64,000 nucleotides of DNA from Rhipicephalus microplus. Its lineage: Eukaryota > Arthropoda > Arachnida > Ixodida > Ixodidae. The notes under the pieces are model-generated. The model was not told the DNA's origin and searched no databases. It worked only from the letters and a program-made list of their open reading frames with translations. Positions 24,458 through 34,944 of the stretch are shown in pieces. The stretch covers positions 81,796,987 to 81,860,986 of the forward strand of contig NC_134707.1 in assembly GCF_043290135.1 (NCBI RefSeq), read 5' to 3'. The position numbers and the translations under genes were made by a program. Numbering within the stretch: position 1 is the stretch's first letter; each line of letters starts with the position of its first letter.

Positions 24458-24624
24458 TTACCGCATGTAGTAGATGTGTTAGACCTGCAGTCCCACGGCA
24501 TTCTTGCTCATAGGTGCTCGGCTTTACATTATAGTGGGTACCGAACTCTATAAAGTACACCCGAGCAGCGATGAGCAAGACTGCCATGGGACTGCAGCTC
24601 TAACACACCAACTACATGCGGTAA
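24458..24624. mobile_element. Foldback (near-palindromic) element, 167 bp
   Basis: The left arm, from ttaccgcatgtagt through cctgcagtcccacggc to cttgctca, is matched in reverse by the right arm tgagcaagactgccatggg, ctgcagctctaacacacc, actacatgcggtaa. The arms are about 70 bases with a handful of mismatches and a short AT-rich centre. There is no ORF. It may be a foldback MITE or a local inverted duplication; no target duplication was found. Confidence 0.75.
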
Positions 24625-24984
24625 AGCATCAAAGACGTGAAGCTGGCCGGATTTCTGTCAGTCATCAAACTTAATAAGGCCAGTTTCACGCCGTTGATGC
24701 TTTCTGTAAGTATACCACACCAGCTAAGAGCCAGACTGCAGTGAGAGAGCAGGCGTCTGGCACGCAGCACTATACACGCAGGAAGCCTGAGGATGTGCAT
24801 AGAAAAAAAGTTCTCATTCACAAAGTTTTAGCAATATTTGGTAAAGAAAGCCCAAACAGCCTGACATTATCATCAAGCACAAGCTGCCGTCTAACCTGCA
24901 TGTTTATGCTGGGTCCTTAAAACCTTAGAGATTTATTGCGGCAGACAGCACATTATTTTCAAACACATTTATTGAACATAAAAT

Positions 24985-25938
24985 TAAATCGATCATTGAA
25001 TGTAAGTCAAGGTATGTGAATGAAAAATTATAGTACAAAATTATTCAATGAAGTTTGCCTTGAACGCATCGAAGTGATGTGAATGAAAAATTGCCGACCT
25101 AAAATCTTTGACGAAATTCCCCTTGAAAGTTTCAAAATTATGAGAATGTACAAAAATTCAATGAAATTGACTTTGAATGCTTTGAAGTGATGTGAATGAA
25201 AAATTGCTTAATGAAGTTCCCCTTGAAAGCTTAAAGTTATGTGAATGAAAAATTACTATACAAAAGTCTTCAATAAAGTTCACCTTGAACGCTTCGAAGT
25301 GATGTGAAAAAAAAATTGCTGACCAAAAATCTTCAACAAAGTTCCCCTTGAAAGTTTCAAAGTTATGAGAATGTACAGAAGTTCAGTGAAGTTCGCTTTG
25401 AAGTGATGTGAATGAAAAGTTGGTCAACGAAGTTCCCCTTAAAAGCCTGAAGTTATGTGAATGAAAAATTACTGTACAAAAATGTCTACAATAAAGTTCA
25501 CCTTGAATGCTTCAAAGTGATGTGAATAAAAAATAGCTGACCAAAAATCTTCCACGAAGTCCCCCTTGAAAGTTTCAAAGTTATGAGAATGTACAAAATT
25601 TCAATGAAGTTCACTTTGAACGCTTTGAAGTGATGTGAACGAAAAATTGCTCAACGAAGCTCCCCTTAAAAGCCTAAAGTTATGTGAATAAAAAATTACT
25701 GTACAACAGTCTACAATGAAGTTCGCCTTGAAAGCTTCAAAGTGATGTGAATAAAAAATTGCTGACGAAAAATCCTCGACGAAGTTTCCCTTGAAAGTTC
25801 AAAGTTATGAGAATGTACAAAAGTTCAATGAAAGTCTCTTTGAATGCTTCAAGTGATGTGAATGAAAAATTGCTGCACGAAAATATTCAACGAAGTTCCT
25901 CTTGAAAAGAAGTTCCTCTTGGAAGCTTCATAATGCAC
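24985..25938. repeat. Satellite array with higher-order structure (~215-230-bp units of ~55-bp monomers)
   Basis: Related segments of about 50-60 bases alternate regularly. Each has a core like aagttccccttgaaagttt or aagttcaccttgaacgctt, followed by aagttatgtgaatgaaaaatt. One distinctive monomer (aattactgtacaaaagtcta) recurs near 25031, 25250, 25465 and 25694, so four monomers form one higher-order unit repeated about four times. No coding potential. Confidence 0.88.
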
Positions 25939-27281
25939 CATGGCTACTCATCACAAGCAGTTGATCCTAAGAATACAAGAAAAAAGAGAATCAGTACAAG
26001 CTATCCAGAAACAGTGAAAAGAAATACTATAAGACATTCAAGCAAAAGCACACCAACAGTACTGATACTCTATATTATCATGAGAAAAAATGCTCGGCCT
26101 AAATTGTGATGCTGCACTCCTGAACTTACAGAAGAATTGAAAAAGATGATGCCTACTTCAGAAACACAGCAAATGCAGATGACTAATGCATACATTAGCA
26201 ATAACGATGTTACTCATTTCAGCATATGTAAGTATAGCTAGTTCTAGAACCTAAAAAGCAATTTGGAATGCCCTCGGGTCTTACGAGTATCAATACATAC
26301 AAAGACGTTTCACTAATTTGTGCTTCATTGTAAGTGTCAGTTTCGAAACATCCTACTACAAAAGAAAGTGATGTTCTCGTACAACAGTGCAGCAGATAAA
26401 AGCTATACTGGACACAAACTTGAGTATTCAGTGTATGCGTAATTGTCTGCCACATTGTGTTATAAAGCTATCCCGATAACATTCATCTTGCTCGGAATTT
26501 CTCAGAGGCGACTTAACGTCCAAGTATGATGAGAAACATAACCAATAAAGGGATCAACAATACATCAGAACATGTCACAAGATTCTAGTGCAAATGAAAA
26601 CTAACTTTCGTAACTGTTTCGATCATGCCCCTTGTGATTTAAGTAGGAAGCATAAAGTGCAACATAAAATTAAAAAAAATGCATGTACCGCCTATGCGGG
26701 GATGGCTTGGTACTATGCGACACAAAATTGATATATGTATGCATTTTCTTGTCATTTAATGCATTATACTTGTTCTTTAAAACTGTGGTCTTTATGCCAC
26801 ACAGCCATGTACAGTTTATTTATTCCATAGCATAATGAGATAAAATAATCTAGAAAGAAAAGCTGCCCTCATGGCAACAGTAAAGCAGCACACTTGTTGT
26901 GAACTGTGGTGTCCGAGATTGCATGGAGATGCACTCGAGTGCTTTTGTAGGCAACCTTAAGAGGGATTACATATACTGTAGTCTTTATATGAGATTCGAA
27001 AAGCTGTATACTAGTTTTACCATAAATAGGTGCCTCCACTGGATGAGCAGCACTACTGATATAGCCTATTAACTTACACAAATGCTGGCATATGACCGTT
27101 ATCATGCTCGCACATCACTTTTGTAGCTCGTTTTCCAAGCACGAACTAATCCACACAGCAGACACAAAATTTTTTACAGTGTTTTTCAATTACATCACAC
27201 TGACAGGATACTGAAACCAATGAGCTTTGATTACAACAGAAAAAAACTGCGCACTGTAGAAATTAGCTGTCAGTTCCATGG

Positions 27282-28200
27282 AAGGGCCACTCACCAGGTT
27301 TGACAATTTTGAGCTGACAAGAGCAATGTGTAGACGAGGCGTTCATGATCACGTCTGCCAAAACTTGCAACGCTACGCGCCGCGGAAATGGGGCAACTTT
27401 CAATATGAACGCTGCTCCCCCTCCCCTCTGCCGGTGCACGCGTAGAGAGTGAGGGCATGACGCGGGCATAGGAATGGCTCTACGTAGACAGCAAAGCAAT
27501 GACTTTAGTCCTCTACGTCACGACATTGCTCTGACGCTGTCAACAGTATACCACGTGACATGGCAAAAATTATTTCACACAACATGTGTAGTTTATGTAA
27601 TTGTTGCTTTAACGGACTAATAATACTTGAAATAAATAATGAGACGCAATAAAAATTGTGTGCGATATTTTTTCATTTTTTCCCCGTGAAATGCTACGAT
27701 ATGCGGGGCTAATGTGTCAGCGTTTCGCATGCGTTCGTGTCCCCGCGGTCAGCACATTGAGCAGCCGACCGCCGTGGAATGCTCCTATGCGTTCGCGCAC
27801 TCAATGTGCTCATCTACTCTACCGCTTCTAAGCCAGCGTTTCCAAACCATCCCGCAGAAACAGGCAAAAGACCACAAAATAACGCTGGTCAACAAAGCAA
27901 CGCTGCTCGCGTGCTCGGGGGTTGGACTTGTTTGGGCACGTCATGCGCACGTCACCTCTTGGTCAGATGCTGGAGAGCGTGGGAAAGAGATTTGGCTTAC
28001 AAAGGCTACGCCGAGGAGCGGCAAGGGTTTCGAGCTCGCCTCCTCTCATCCTCGTTCCCCGCCGCTTCAAAAAACCTGTTTTCTCCGTTCGTGATGAACC
28101 GATTTGAAAAACTTTTTTGGCAAAATGTTCCTCATCGGATACCCAACAACTTCCACTGTCTAACTAAAATTCGGTATGGGGCCTAGTGAGCGGCCCTTTA
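27282..28200. mobile_element. Non-autonomous element with AAGGGCC inverted ends
   Basis: The left end AAGGGCCACTCACCAGG and the reverse complement of the right end AAAGGGCCGCTCACTAGG match over about 17 bases. The right end is flanked by TTAA, while the left is not (ATGG), so the duplication is unproven. The overlapping ORFs at 27714-28186 look like shadows of a GC-rich interior and show no protein family. The opening resembles a repeat I associate with ixodid genomes. Confidence 0.5.
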
Positions 28201-28232
28201 AGCTTACTGCAAAATGCATAGCAGATTTATTA

Positions 28233-29943
28233 CCGTAAAAACCGGACTATAGGTCGGACCGCAATATAGGACGACCCCCCAAAACTTCGAATCGTAAAAA
28301 AAGAAATTTAAAAAAATCGCAAAGTATCGCGGCACACCCTTACCTTGATAAAAACGCAACGCAACTAGCTGCACTGTGGTAACATTCATTTTTATTTAGA
28401 CACTGTTCAATGCTAGGAGGTCACGAAGTTACTCGGACTCATCCGAACTCGAGTCGGATGATGTTTGTTTTTCACTAGCGATGTCCCAGAGTGCATCGTC
28501 CTCTGTGCCGTCTAACGCGTTGCTGATGCAGCATTTGCGGAAGGATTTGCGAACCATCTCTTCCGGGAGGGATTTCCAGGCTGACGACACCCAGCCACAA
28601 ACGGTTGCGAGCGGTGGACGCCGTAGGCGGCCAGCGGGGGTCTTGGGATTGTCTCCCAGCATCCACTCACTGTAGAGCTCGCGCACGCGACCTTTAAACG
28701 GCTTGTTCAGCACAACGTCCAGTGGCTGGAGTATAGATGTCAGTCCCCCGGGGATGACAACAAGATCCGTCTTGCCATCGGACAGCGATCGCTTCACATC
28801 GGCCGTGAGGTGACCGCGATAAGAGTCGAGCACCAGCATGCTCGGTCGTTGAAAAAGGGCACCGGGTCGCCGGTTCCACACGAGCCGGATCCATTCAAGC
28901 ATGAGGGATTCGTTCATGAACCCCTTCTCGCTTGCCCTCACGATCACATCCCGAGGGAAGTCCTCCTTCGGTAGCGTTTTCCTTTTAAAAATAATATAAG
29001 GAGGCAGCTTCTTTCCGTCTGCTGTACACGCGAGCATCACGGTAAACCGCGAATGCTCGTTGCCCGTTGTCAATAGCTTCACTTGCTTCGCTGCTTTCTC
29101 GGTCACAGTCGTGTTCGATGGCATATCGAACCAGACCGGAGTTTCGTCAGCGTTGCCCATGTGGCCCATCATGTAGCAACGCTGTCGACGAAGCTCGATG
29201 ACGAAGCGCTGATACTCCACAAGCTTGTGCTCGAACTCTGCGGGTAGTTTTTGGCACACTGAAGTACGCCGCCGCAGAACAAGGCCCTTCCGCTTCATGA
29301 ATCGGCGCACCCACGATGGCGAGCCCTTGAATTGCGCCCTCGTGAGCCCCGAGTCGCGCGCAATCTCGAGCGCTTTCACGCGGATGCACTCCGTTGTCAC
29401 GGGTAGCGACCTTGCGCGCAGCTCCCGTACGAACTCGACGAGTGCCGTTTCCAGTTCGGGGTGAACTGCAGTCCGTCCACGAAACGACGTTTTCTTCTGG
29501 TTGCTGCAACTTATGATGCGCTGTTTCTGGCTCCTCCAGTATCGGATGCTCTTCTCCGTCGGGCCGAATTCTCGTTGTGCCGCCAGGTTGCCGTGGGCTT
29601 CCGCATATTCGATGACTTTTTTCTTGAAGCACATCGTGAACTGACGTCGGCTGCCACTCATATTGAAGGAGATAGCCTCAGATGGGGATAATGAAACAGC
29701 GCAAAACCACCGCAGCCACCCTTGCTTCGCAATCGGGACAAACAAAACGCAAAATGGGCGTCGCGGCCGCCCAACGATGCTGTTGCTGATGCTCACGATG
29801 GCAATGGAGCCTACCGACTTTTGTCAACCCATTGTTGCAAGACTTCCATAAGTTTTCTGCCAATGACCGGTATATAAGACGGGGGTCGACTTTTCATCGC
29901 GTCTCTTTGAAAAAAAATTCGACCTATATTCCGGTTTTTACGG
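28233..29943 (-). mobile_element. Complete pogo-superfamily DNA transposon (1.7 kb)
   Basis: The left end CCGTAAAAACCGGACTATAG and the reverse complement of the right end CCGTAAAAACCGGAATATAG agree at 23 of 24 bases (extending to GGTCG). Each is flanked by TA (28231-28232, 29944-29945), the target duplication expected for Tc1/mariner-pogo elements. Sub-terminal GTCG-type repeats (ggacgacccccc; gggggtcgac) lie just inside both ends. One minus-strand transposase ORF with no internal stop fills most of the element. Confidence 0.92.
28429..29661 (-). CDS. Pogo-type DDE transposase, uninterrupted
   Basis: Product of 410 residues starting at MSGSRRQFTMCFK. The frame is open 45 codons further upstream, but that part has no domain character. 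Residues about 6-48 form a Brinker/psq-like helix-turn-helix (FKKKVIEYAEAHGN, FGPTEKSIRYWR). A CENP-B/Tc5-type second DNA-binding unit follows (SPSWVRRFMKRKGLVLRRRT at about 112-131). The DDE_1 core shows Asp in GNADETPVWFD, Asp in MLVLDSYRGHLTADVK, and the third carboxylate region in GGLTSILQPLDVVLNKPFK. The tail is acidic and Ser-rich. Family role: binds its own inverted ends in the nucleus and performs cut-and-paste. All core motifs are present and there is no stop, so it may be recent or functional, or a domesticated copy. Confidence 0.9.
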   Translation of the reverse strand: MSGSRRQFTMCFKKKVIEYAEAHGNLAAQREFGPTEKSIRYWRSQKQRIISCSNQKKTSFRGRTAVHPELETALVEFVRELRARSLPVTTECIRVKALEIARDSGLTRAQFKGSPSWVRRFMKRKGLVLRRRTSVCQKLPAEFEHKLVEYQRFVIELRRQRCYMMGHMGNADETPVWFDMPSNTTVTEKAAKQVKLLTTGNEHSRFTVMLACTADGKKLPPYIIFKRKTLPKEDFPRDVIVRASEKGFMNESLMLEWIRLVWNRRPGALFQRPSMLVLDSYRGHLTADVKRSLSDGKTDLVVIPGGLTSILQPLDVVLNKPFKGRVRELYSEWMLGDNPKTPAGRLRRPPLATVCGWVSSAWKSLPEEMVRKSFRKCCISNALDGTEDDALWDIASEKQTSSDSSSDESE

Positions 29944-30351
29944 TACCTCTTGCTGCATTCCTGTGCCTTGCTGGGGCATGACACAACCTTTCTCAAACGG
30001 CTGCCTCTATGATGAATTCATTTGCAGGGTGAACCTTTTGCACAGCACCTTTGAGAAAGTCAAAGAAATAATTGATTGAGAGGCAAGAAGTGACACCAAC
30101 TTAAATATTCAATCAAGCTAATAGCCTGATTTGGCCAACAGCCTGATTTCCTCTCAGATGACAATTGTCAAAGGCAGTTACAAGATTGTGTCCAGGGGGA
30201 GGGGGCAGCTATATAGAAGTCTGATACTTAAAGCTTTACATTTGTAATAAATTTGTAAGTGCAAGTGACCTATTTAGTGATATTTTGTACACTGTGATTA
30301 TATTCCCCATGTTATTCCTTCGTTGACCTTAGCTCTATTTTCATGTTCAAA

Positions 30352-30372
30352 ATAATATATATATATATATAT
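30352..30372. repeat. AT dinucleotide microsatellite
   Basis: Roughly ten AT/TA units (taatatatatatatatatat) in an AT-rich intronic stretch. Confidence 0.85.
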
Positions 30373-31375
30373 GAACATTTGTATTGGTTGGTATAGATAT
30401 GCAATCGTATCTGGGCTGCCATGAACCCATGCATGTGACGCTAGAGAGTCGCACCCTGCTAAAGCTTCAAACAGACTGTCAACCTCACAACGGGCGTTTT
30501 TCCGAACATGACTGTGAGAAATAAATTGTGACATTATAACACCAGTACGACACTACAAAGTAACAAGCAAAAAAGCCTTTCGTGATTAAAAGCTTGACAT
30601 GTGCACTACACACACTTCTTTGTGACTAACACGTGAAACACTCAAAGTATCAATGCATTCACATCTCTGCCCGCGAAGTACGCCAACTACAGCAGCTACT
30701 AACGCTACTCATGCAATACCGCGACACACAGGTATATTTGGAAACACGGGTATATTTGGACTATGCCTTCATTGTTCACCACGAAACACTGAAGGCATAG
30801 TTGGCATCACTGCCTGCGTACGACAACACGTTAACTTTCAACTACGAATGCTACACAAGCAATACCACGGCGCATATTCAGAAACATACTTTCCTGTTGA
30901 TCTTTCCTTGCAGCGAAAAAGATGGGGGAAAATCTGCTCAGAGTGGGCAAATCGGAAACAAATGCCGGGTGACAAGAGCCTGCTCGAAATGTGCTAGAAG
31001 TAGGCCTAGCAGGCACGACCAACTGTACTCCTGATTTGCCCAGATGGCGGGGTTTCTACAGGAGCGCGTGTCTCCGCTCTCATTCAACCGCTCGCTGTTG
31101 GTGGTGCTACCTACATAACCTGTTTTTTTTGCTACTTTGCCGATGGCATTGGAATAAGAAGGCCTGCATTATGTTGATTCTGTGATTAACTAATGAAATA
31201 TATGCGTATGTAACTATAGTTTTGCTTAGATGGCTGGTCGTGTGAGCAGGTTAAGTATTTAATGCAGACTGGTTGACAAACGTGGAAACCGGTAGAATTA
31301 AGTAGGGCAACCTATGTTTCTGAATGACTTTTAGTATAGGTATTTTTGAAGTATTTCGCATAAAAATTATGCAAT

Positions 31376-31492
31376 ATGAGGGCTGTGTTGGCCAAAACAT
31401 CACCACAATCACTGAAGTTGAGTGAACAGGTGCTGACTAGAGCCACGCCGCTCGTAGGTTACGGGCCTAGCGGCAGAAGGTACGAACTAGAC
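31376..31492 (+). CDS. Candidate first coding exon of unknown gene (weak)
   Basis: ATG at 31376 opens 39 codons ending on GAC, followed by an excellent donor GTGAGTATCC at 31493. The peptide starts MRAVLAKTSPQSLKLSEQ and ends PSGRRYELD, basic and soluble-looking. No matching downstream exon was identified. It lies on the same strand inside an intron of the inferred host gene, where it cannot be spliced in phase. It may equally be a chance ORF. Confidence 0.25.
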
Positions 31493-33042
31493 GTGAGTAT
31501 CCTAACTAATCACGCGTACCACGCCGCAAGCAGTAAAAAAAATAAAAGTGCCCGTTTGCCGTTTTTCAGCTTTTTTTTGTTTTACTGTAATATTTATTTA
31601 TTATTACATAGTGCCCGCCCGCTACAAAGGTACAGTTTAGTACACTGTAACAAAAAAAAAATGGTCTCACTATTGTCATCATTATCACACTGGCAAAGAT
31701 GGTAGCGGGCTAAAAGTGCATGTGCGTATGTACGGGTTTCTGTTGAAACTACTCCTATTTTAGATTGCGATGTTAAAATGCGGTGCATCAGCGCTGTGCC
31801 TTGAGTTTATTTTATGTTGTTCTCGTCTGCGTGTGGTGTTTTGTCAAAGGTGAAAGTGTCTTTGCTTTCGAGTACCTCATTTCGGTTGTCGTGATTTGCG
31901 AAGTCGACGATAAATAAATGTTGCACTCTCCGTGCACATAAACGTCTGGTGAGAATTTGGGCGCTCATGGAATAGTGGTGCTGCGAAGTTTTGTTACTGA
32001 GCCCGTGATCTCCGGCGGCCATTGCTCCTGCATTGCTAGCTTTCTAGCGAAGTGTGTGTAAGTACTTCTATGCTGTCACCTGCGCGCATTGCTAGCTTTT
32101 TTATTTTTATTTTTTATTGCTACCTTTATTTCTGGAAGAGCACCCCTTTGAAATGGTCACTTTTCCCTCTCTGTGCTATGGTGAAAAAAAATTTGGAGGG
32201 GGGGGGGGAGCATGGGCTCGTTGTTCCACCCCCTGGCTATGCCCATGCCTCCCAGCATGTGCAAAGCAGCTCCACCACCATCATAGTGTTATGCCGTTTC
32301 GAAATAGCTCAGTAGGTTTGCGAAATCTGCGTCTAGCATGCAGTCTAAATTGCAGAAATCACTTTTTGGGGGTGCTGGACAACTGTCACTCATCATGAAC
32401 CACGTGTGACTGACAGCAAAGGATAGCAGGCGCATCTTTCAAGAGTTGCAGTTTGCCCGTGACATCACGGGAAGACTTTACACGTCACAGCAAAGCCTAC
32501 CTTTGATACCGAAACCAAAATAAGTTTTAATGCGGTGGTATTAAAAATATATTCAATGTATTCTCAGGCACCCCGGCATTCTTTTTAGTGTTCTCGACAC
32601 CCGTGTTTTCATTTAGAGTGTGATGTGTAAACTGTAGAGTAAGGTTATATTGAATTTATGCATAGCATTTCCAGAAAGAACATACCTTTGGACTCTCTCC
32701 AACATTTTTTTGCATCAAAGGGCAGCCATGCCCTGCATGCTTATCTATATCCAAGATGAACACCTCATTCTAGCTTGTATTGAAGCCCTTGAATGAAGAA
32801 GCTGGTGTTGCATACATAATTTTAAGAAAATCGTTAGTGTGTTTATTGTTACTTTGATCAGAGGACATATATGTTTCCATCGTGAGGTTGAATAAACATT
32901 CTGGATTTACTAACTTGAATTCTGGATGTGGTCAACCTTGTATGTTTGCTCAAACGGGGCAGTACGGGGGTTAAAAACATAAATTAAGGCAGCTTTGCAC
33001 TAGTGGTGCCAAGAAGCCTGAAGAAAGAGGGGAAGTCTGCCT

Positions 33043-33200
33043 TGTTTTTTTTTTTTTGAGCTATCTCTTGTCTCTTCTCTTTCTTTTCAGTTTTTTTCTG
33101 TCTTTATTGCTCCTCTAATTATCTATTTCTCTTGCCCTTTCTACTTTTCTTCTTTTTCCATCTCTTTCTAATTCTTGCTTGCTACCTCTTTTCTAATTGT
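33043..33200 (+). repeat. Pyrimidine-rich tract
   Basis: About 160 bases with very high C+T on the plus strand (ctcttgtctcttctctttcttttcag and similar). Tract of this kind can be a simple repeat or a LINE-UTR remnant; nothing more is readable. Confidence 0.6.
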
Positions 33201-34564
33201 ATGCCAAGCGACGACCACACAGGCACCTAAAGTGCTTCACACCTAAAAGCACCTTCAGTGTGCATGATTTCGTGCTATCATGTACAGCAGCACTAACGCC
33301 ACGCATGCTAATTTTATGGTCACACATGTAAGTTTATGCATATTACGTACGCTTGAACATTACATGTCAATTTATTTCCAAGTACTTTCTATATTTTACG
33401 TGTCAGAATAAATTTAGTGTTATAAGATTCATCTTAAGGGGTTTTAGATGACAGAAACTTCTGTGATGCATTTGATGTTTTGAGCACGTACAGGCGACAT
33501 CATTTGCAACATCTAGTTTTTGTGTAAGGGAGAAGTGCATGCGACGTTAATAATACGTCGGCTCTCTAGACTGTAAAAATGGTACATCATGGGGATGTTG
33601 ATTAGATGTTATCAATAGACATAGACGTATGGATCTTATTTCTACATTTCCAGGATATCGGTGGTTAATTAATAGCGGATTAACGTTTCTTATTGGTAAG
33701 ACTGGGCCGTAACGTGTTCCATTTTTTTAATGTAACGAGAAATGCACTTTGTTGCATTCTTTTCCGGTAGCAGGTACAACACTGGTTATTTCATGAGATA
33801 GAATAGAAGCATCGGTATTTTGATCTAAGTCCTTTGCTGGCAGGGGTGGAGGAAAACAAGGACGCAGTACAGTTGAGAGCCGTAATAAAAATTAAGATAA
33901 TGAGGTAAACAAATTAAATTTGCTTTGATTGAAATTTTATTGGCATGAAAATGACACCAAGAAGACGGAGAAATAAACGGCTTCAAAGGCCTTTATTTTC
34001 AGGTGTCAGTAAAGTAATTTTGTGGTGCCTTCGCGCAGCATGAAAGTGCTCCATTGCCAGCTTATATAGGCTAAGACAACAGCTTGGTATACGCATAAAG
34101 ATGACACAGCAACCGATACAACGGAATGTCCCGTCATAAAGATTGCTGGTGTAGCTGCATCAGCTCTCCTTCAGTTGCGATATCGTGAAGCAAGATTACA
34201 TTTTTGCGGCAGGGTAGCTTTAGCCTGCATACTTTTCTTTGCATGCTCTTCAATATTATTTCTTTGCTTTTGCATCTTTGCAAGGCCTTTGAATTGTTGT
34301 GCTGTGGTAAACATGCATTTCGTTTGAGCTGGTGTTTCCTTTCTGTTTTCATTCAACAAACATCTGAGTCGTTAGTGAACACTTGCTTTGCCTATTTTTG
34401 CCCGCCATGTGCACCAAGTATTGTGCAGAATTAAATTTTGAGGCTCGATTGTTTTGCAGCAAACGTTTCTCTCTGCCTCAGCACAGTTCTTTTTTTTGTG
34501 GTCCTCTTGAATGACCGACATGTTTCATACGACTGAGGCAGTATTTCTTTTTTTCTCCCTTGAG

Positions 34565-34803
34565 GCATGCCATCCACATCATTAGGGCTCGCCGTAGAAC
34601 TTGAGCACGTGCTGCCTGAAGAAGGGAACAGTGCAACGAACAACTCTTCCAAGAAGAAACGCAAGAGGCCAGGAAAAAGAACATGTCTGAGGAAATGCTC
34701 GAGGAAGGGAAAAAAAACCGGGGGACCAAATGACTCATCAGGGGTACCGTTTTCTTTGTCAGTTTTGTCGTCGCTTTACAACGAAAAGCATCAGATGTGT
34801 TGA
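34565..34803 (+). CDS. Exon D (probable terminal exon) of the unrecognised spliced host gene
   Basis: A pyrimidine run (tttctttttttctccc) and TTGAG precede 34565. The leading GC completes the Ser codon opened at 23294. 78 codons follow, then TGA at 34801-34803. The peptide begins MPSTSLGLAVELEHVLPEEG and has a dense basic block (KKKRKRPGKRTCLRKC, then RKGKK), a plausible nuclear-localisation or nucleic-acid-binding tail, and ends NEKHQMC. Codons through KKTGGPNDSSG look most gene-like. An alternative end is a weak donor at 34744 (GTACCG). Together the four exons encode at least 202 residues. I cannot name the protein, and no convincing AATAAA lies close downstream. Confidence 0.6.
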
Positions 34804-34944
34804 TCTAGCGTACGGAAACGGTGCTTGCTTTTCATGCAGATTGTCGCACGTGCACTCAAGTGGGGACGTTGTATTTTAAAGCTTTCTTTTGCCTTGTGAC
34901 CAGTGATGACGACACTTGTTCAGTGTTGTATACGTTTGAACTTC

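Larger units (their letters stand above)
23295..34564 (+). other. Inferred 11.3-kb intron with many small repeats and one DNA transposon
   Basis: The contents with signal are listed separately: SINE, foldback, satellite, TIR element, pogo transposon, candidate exon, pyrimidine tract. The stretches 23867-24457, 25939-27281, 29946-31375, 31493-33040 and 33200-34564 show no convincing gene. Confidence 0.5.

Noticed and set aside
24985..25938. Regularly spaced repeats considered as a CRISPR-like array
   Set aside because: There are no unique spacers between conserved repeats; all segments are related monomers, and the genome is eukaryotic.
27714..28186. Overlapping ORFs of 126 and 135 codons
   Set aside because: They lie inside an inverted-end repeat, overlap in two frames and resemble no family.
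28695..29691. Plus-strand and alternative-frame ORFs over the pogo transposase
   Set aside because: They are antisense or out-of-frame shadows of the GC-rich transposase gene.
33960..34090. Possible LTR end (cggcttcaaaggcctttattttcagg)
   Set aside because: There is some likeness to the 44.6-kb LTR around 'aaggcctttatt', but no TG/CA boundaries or partner were found.
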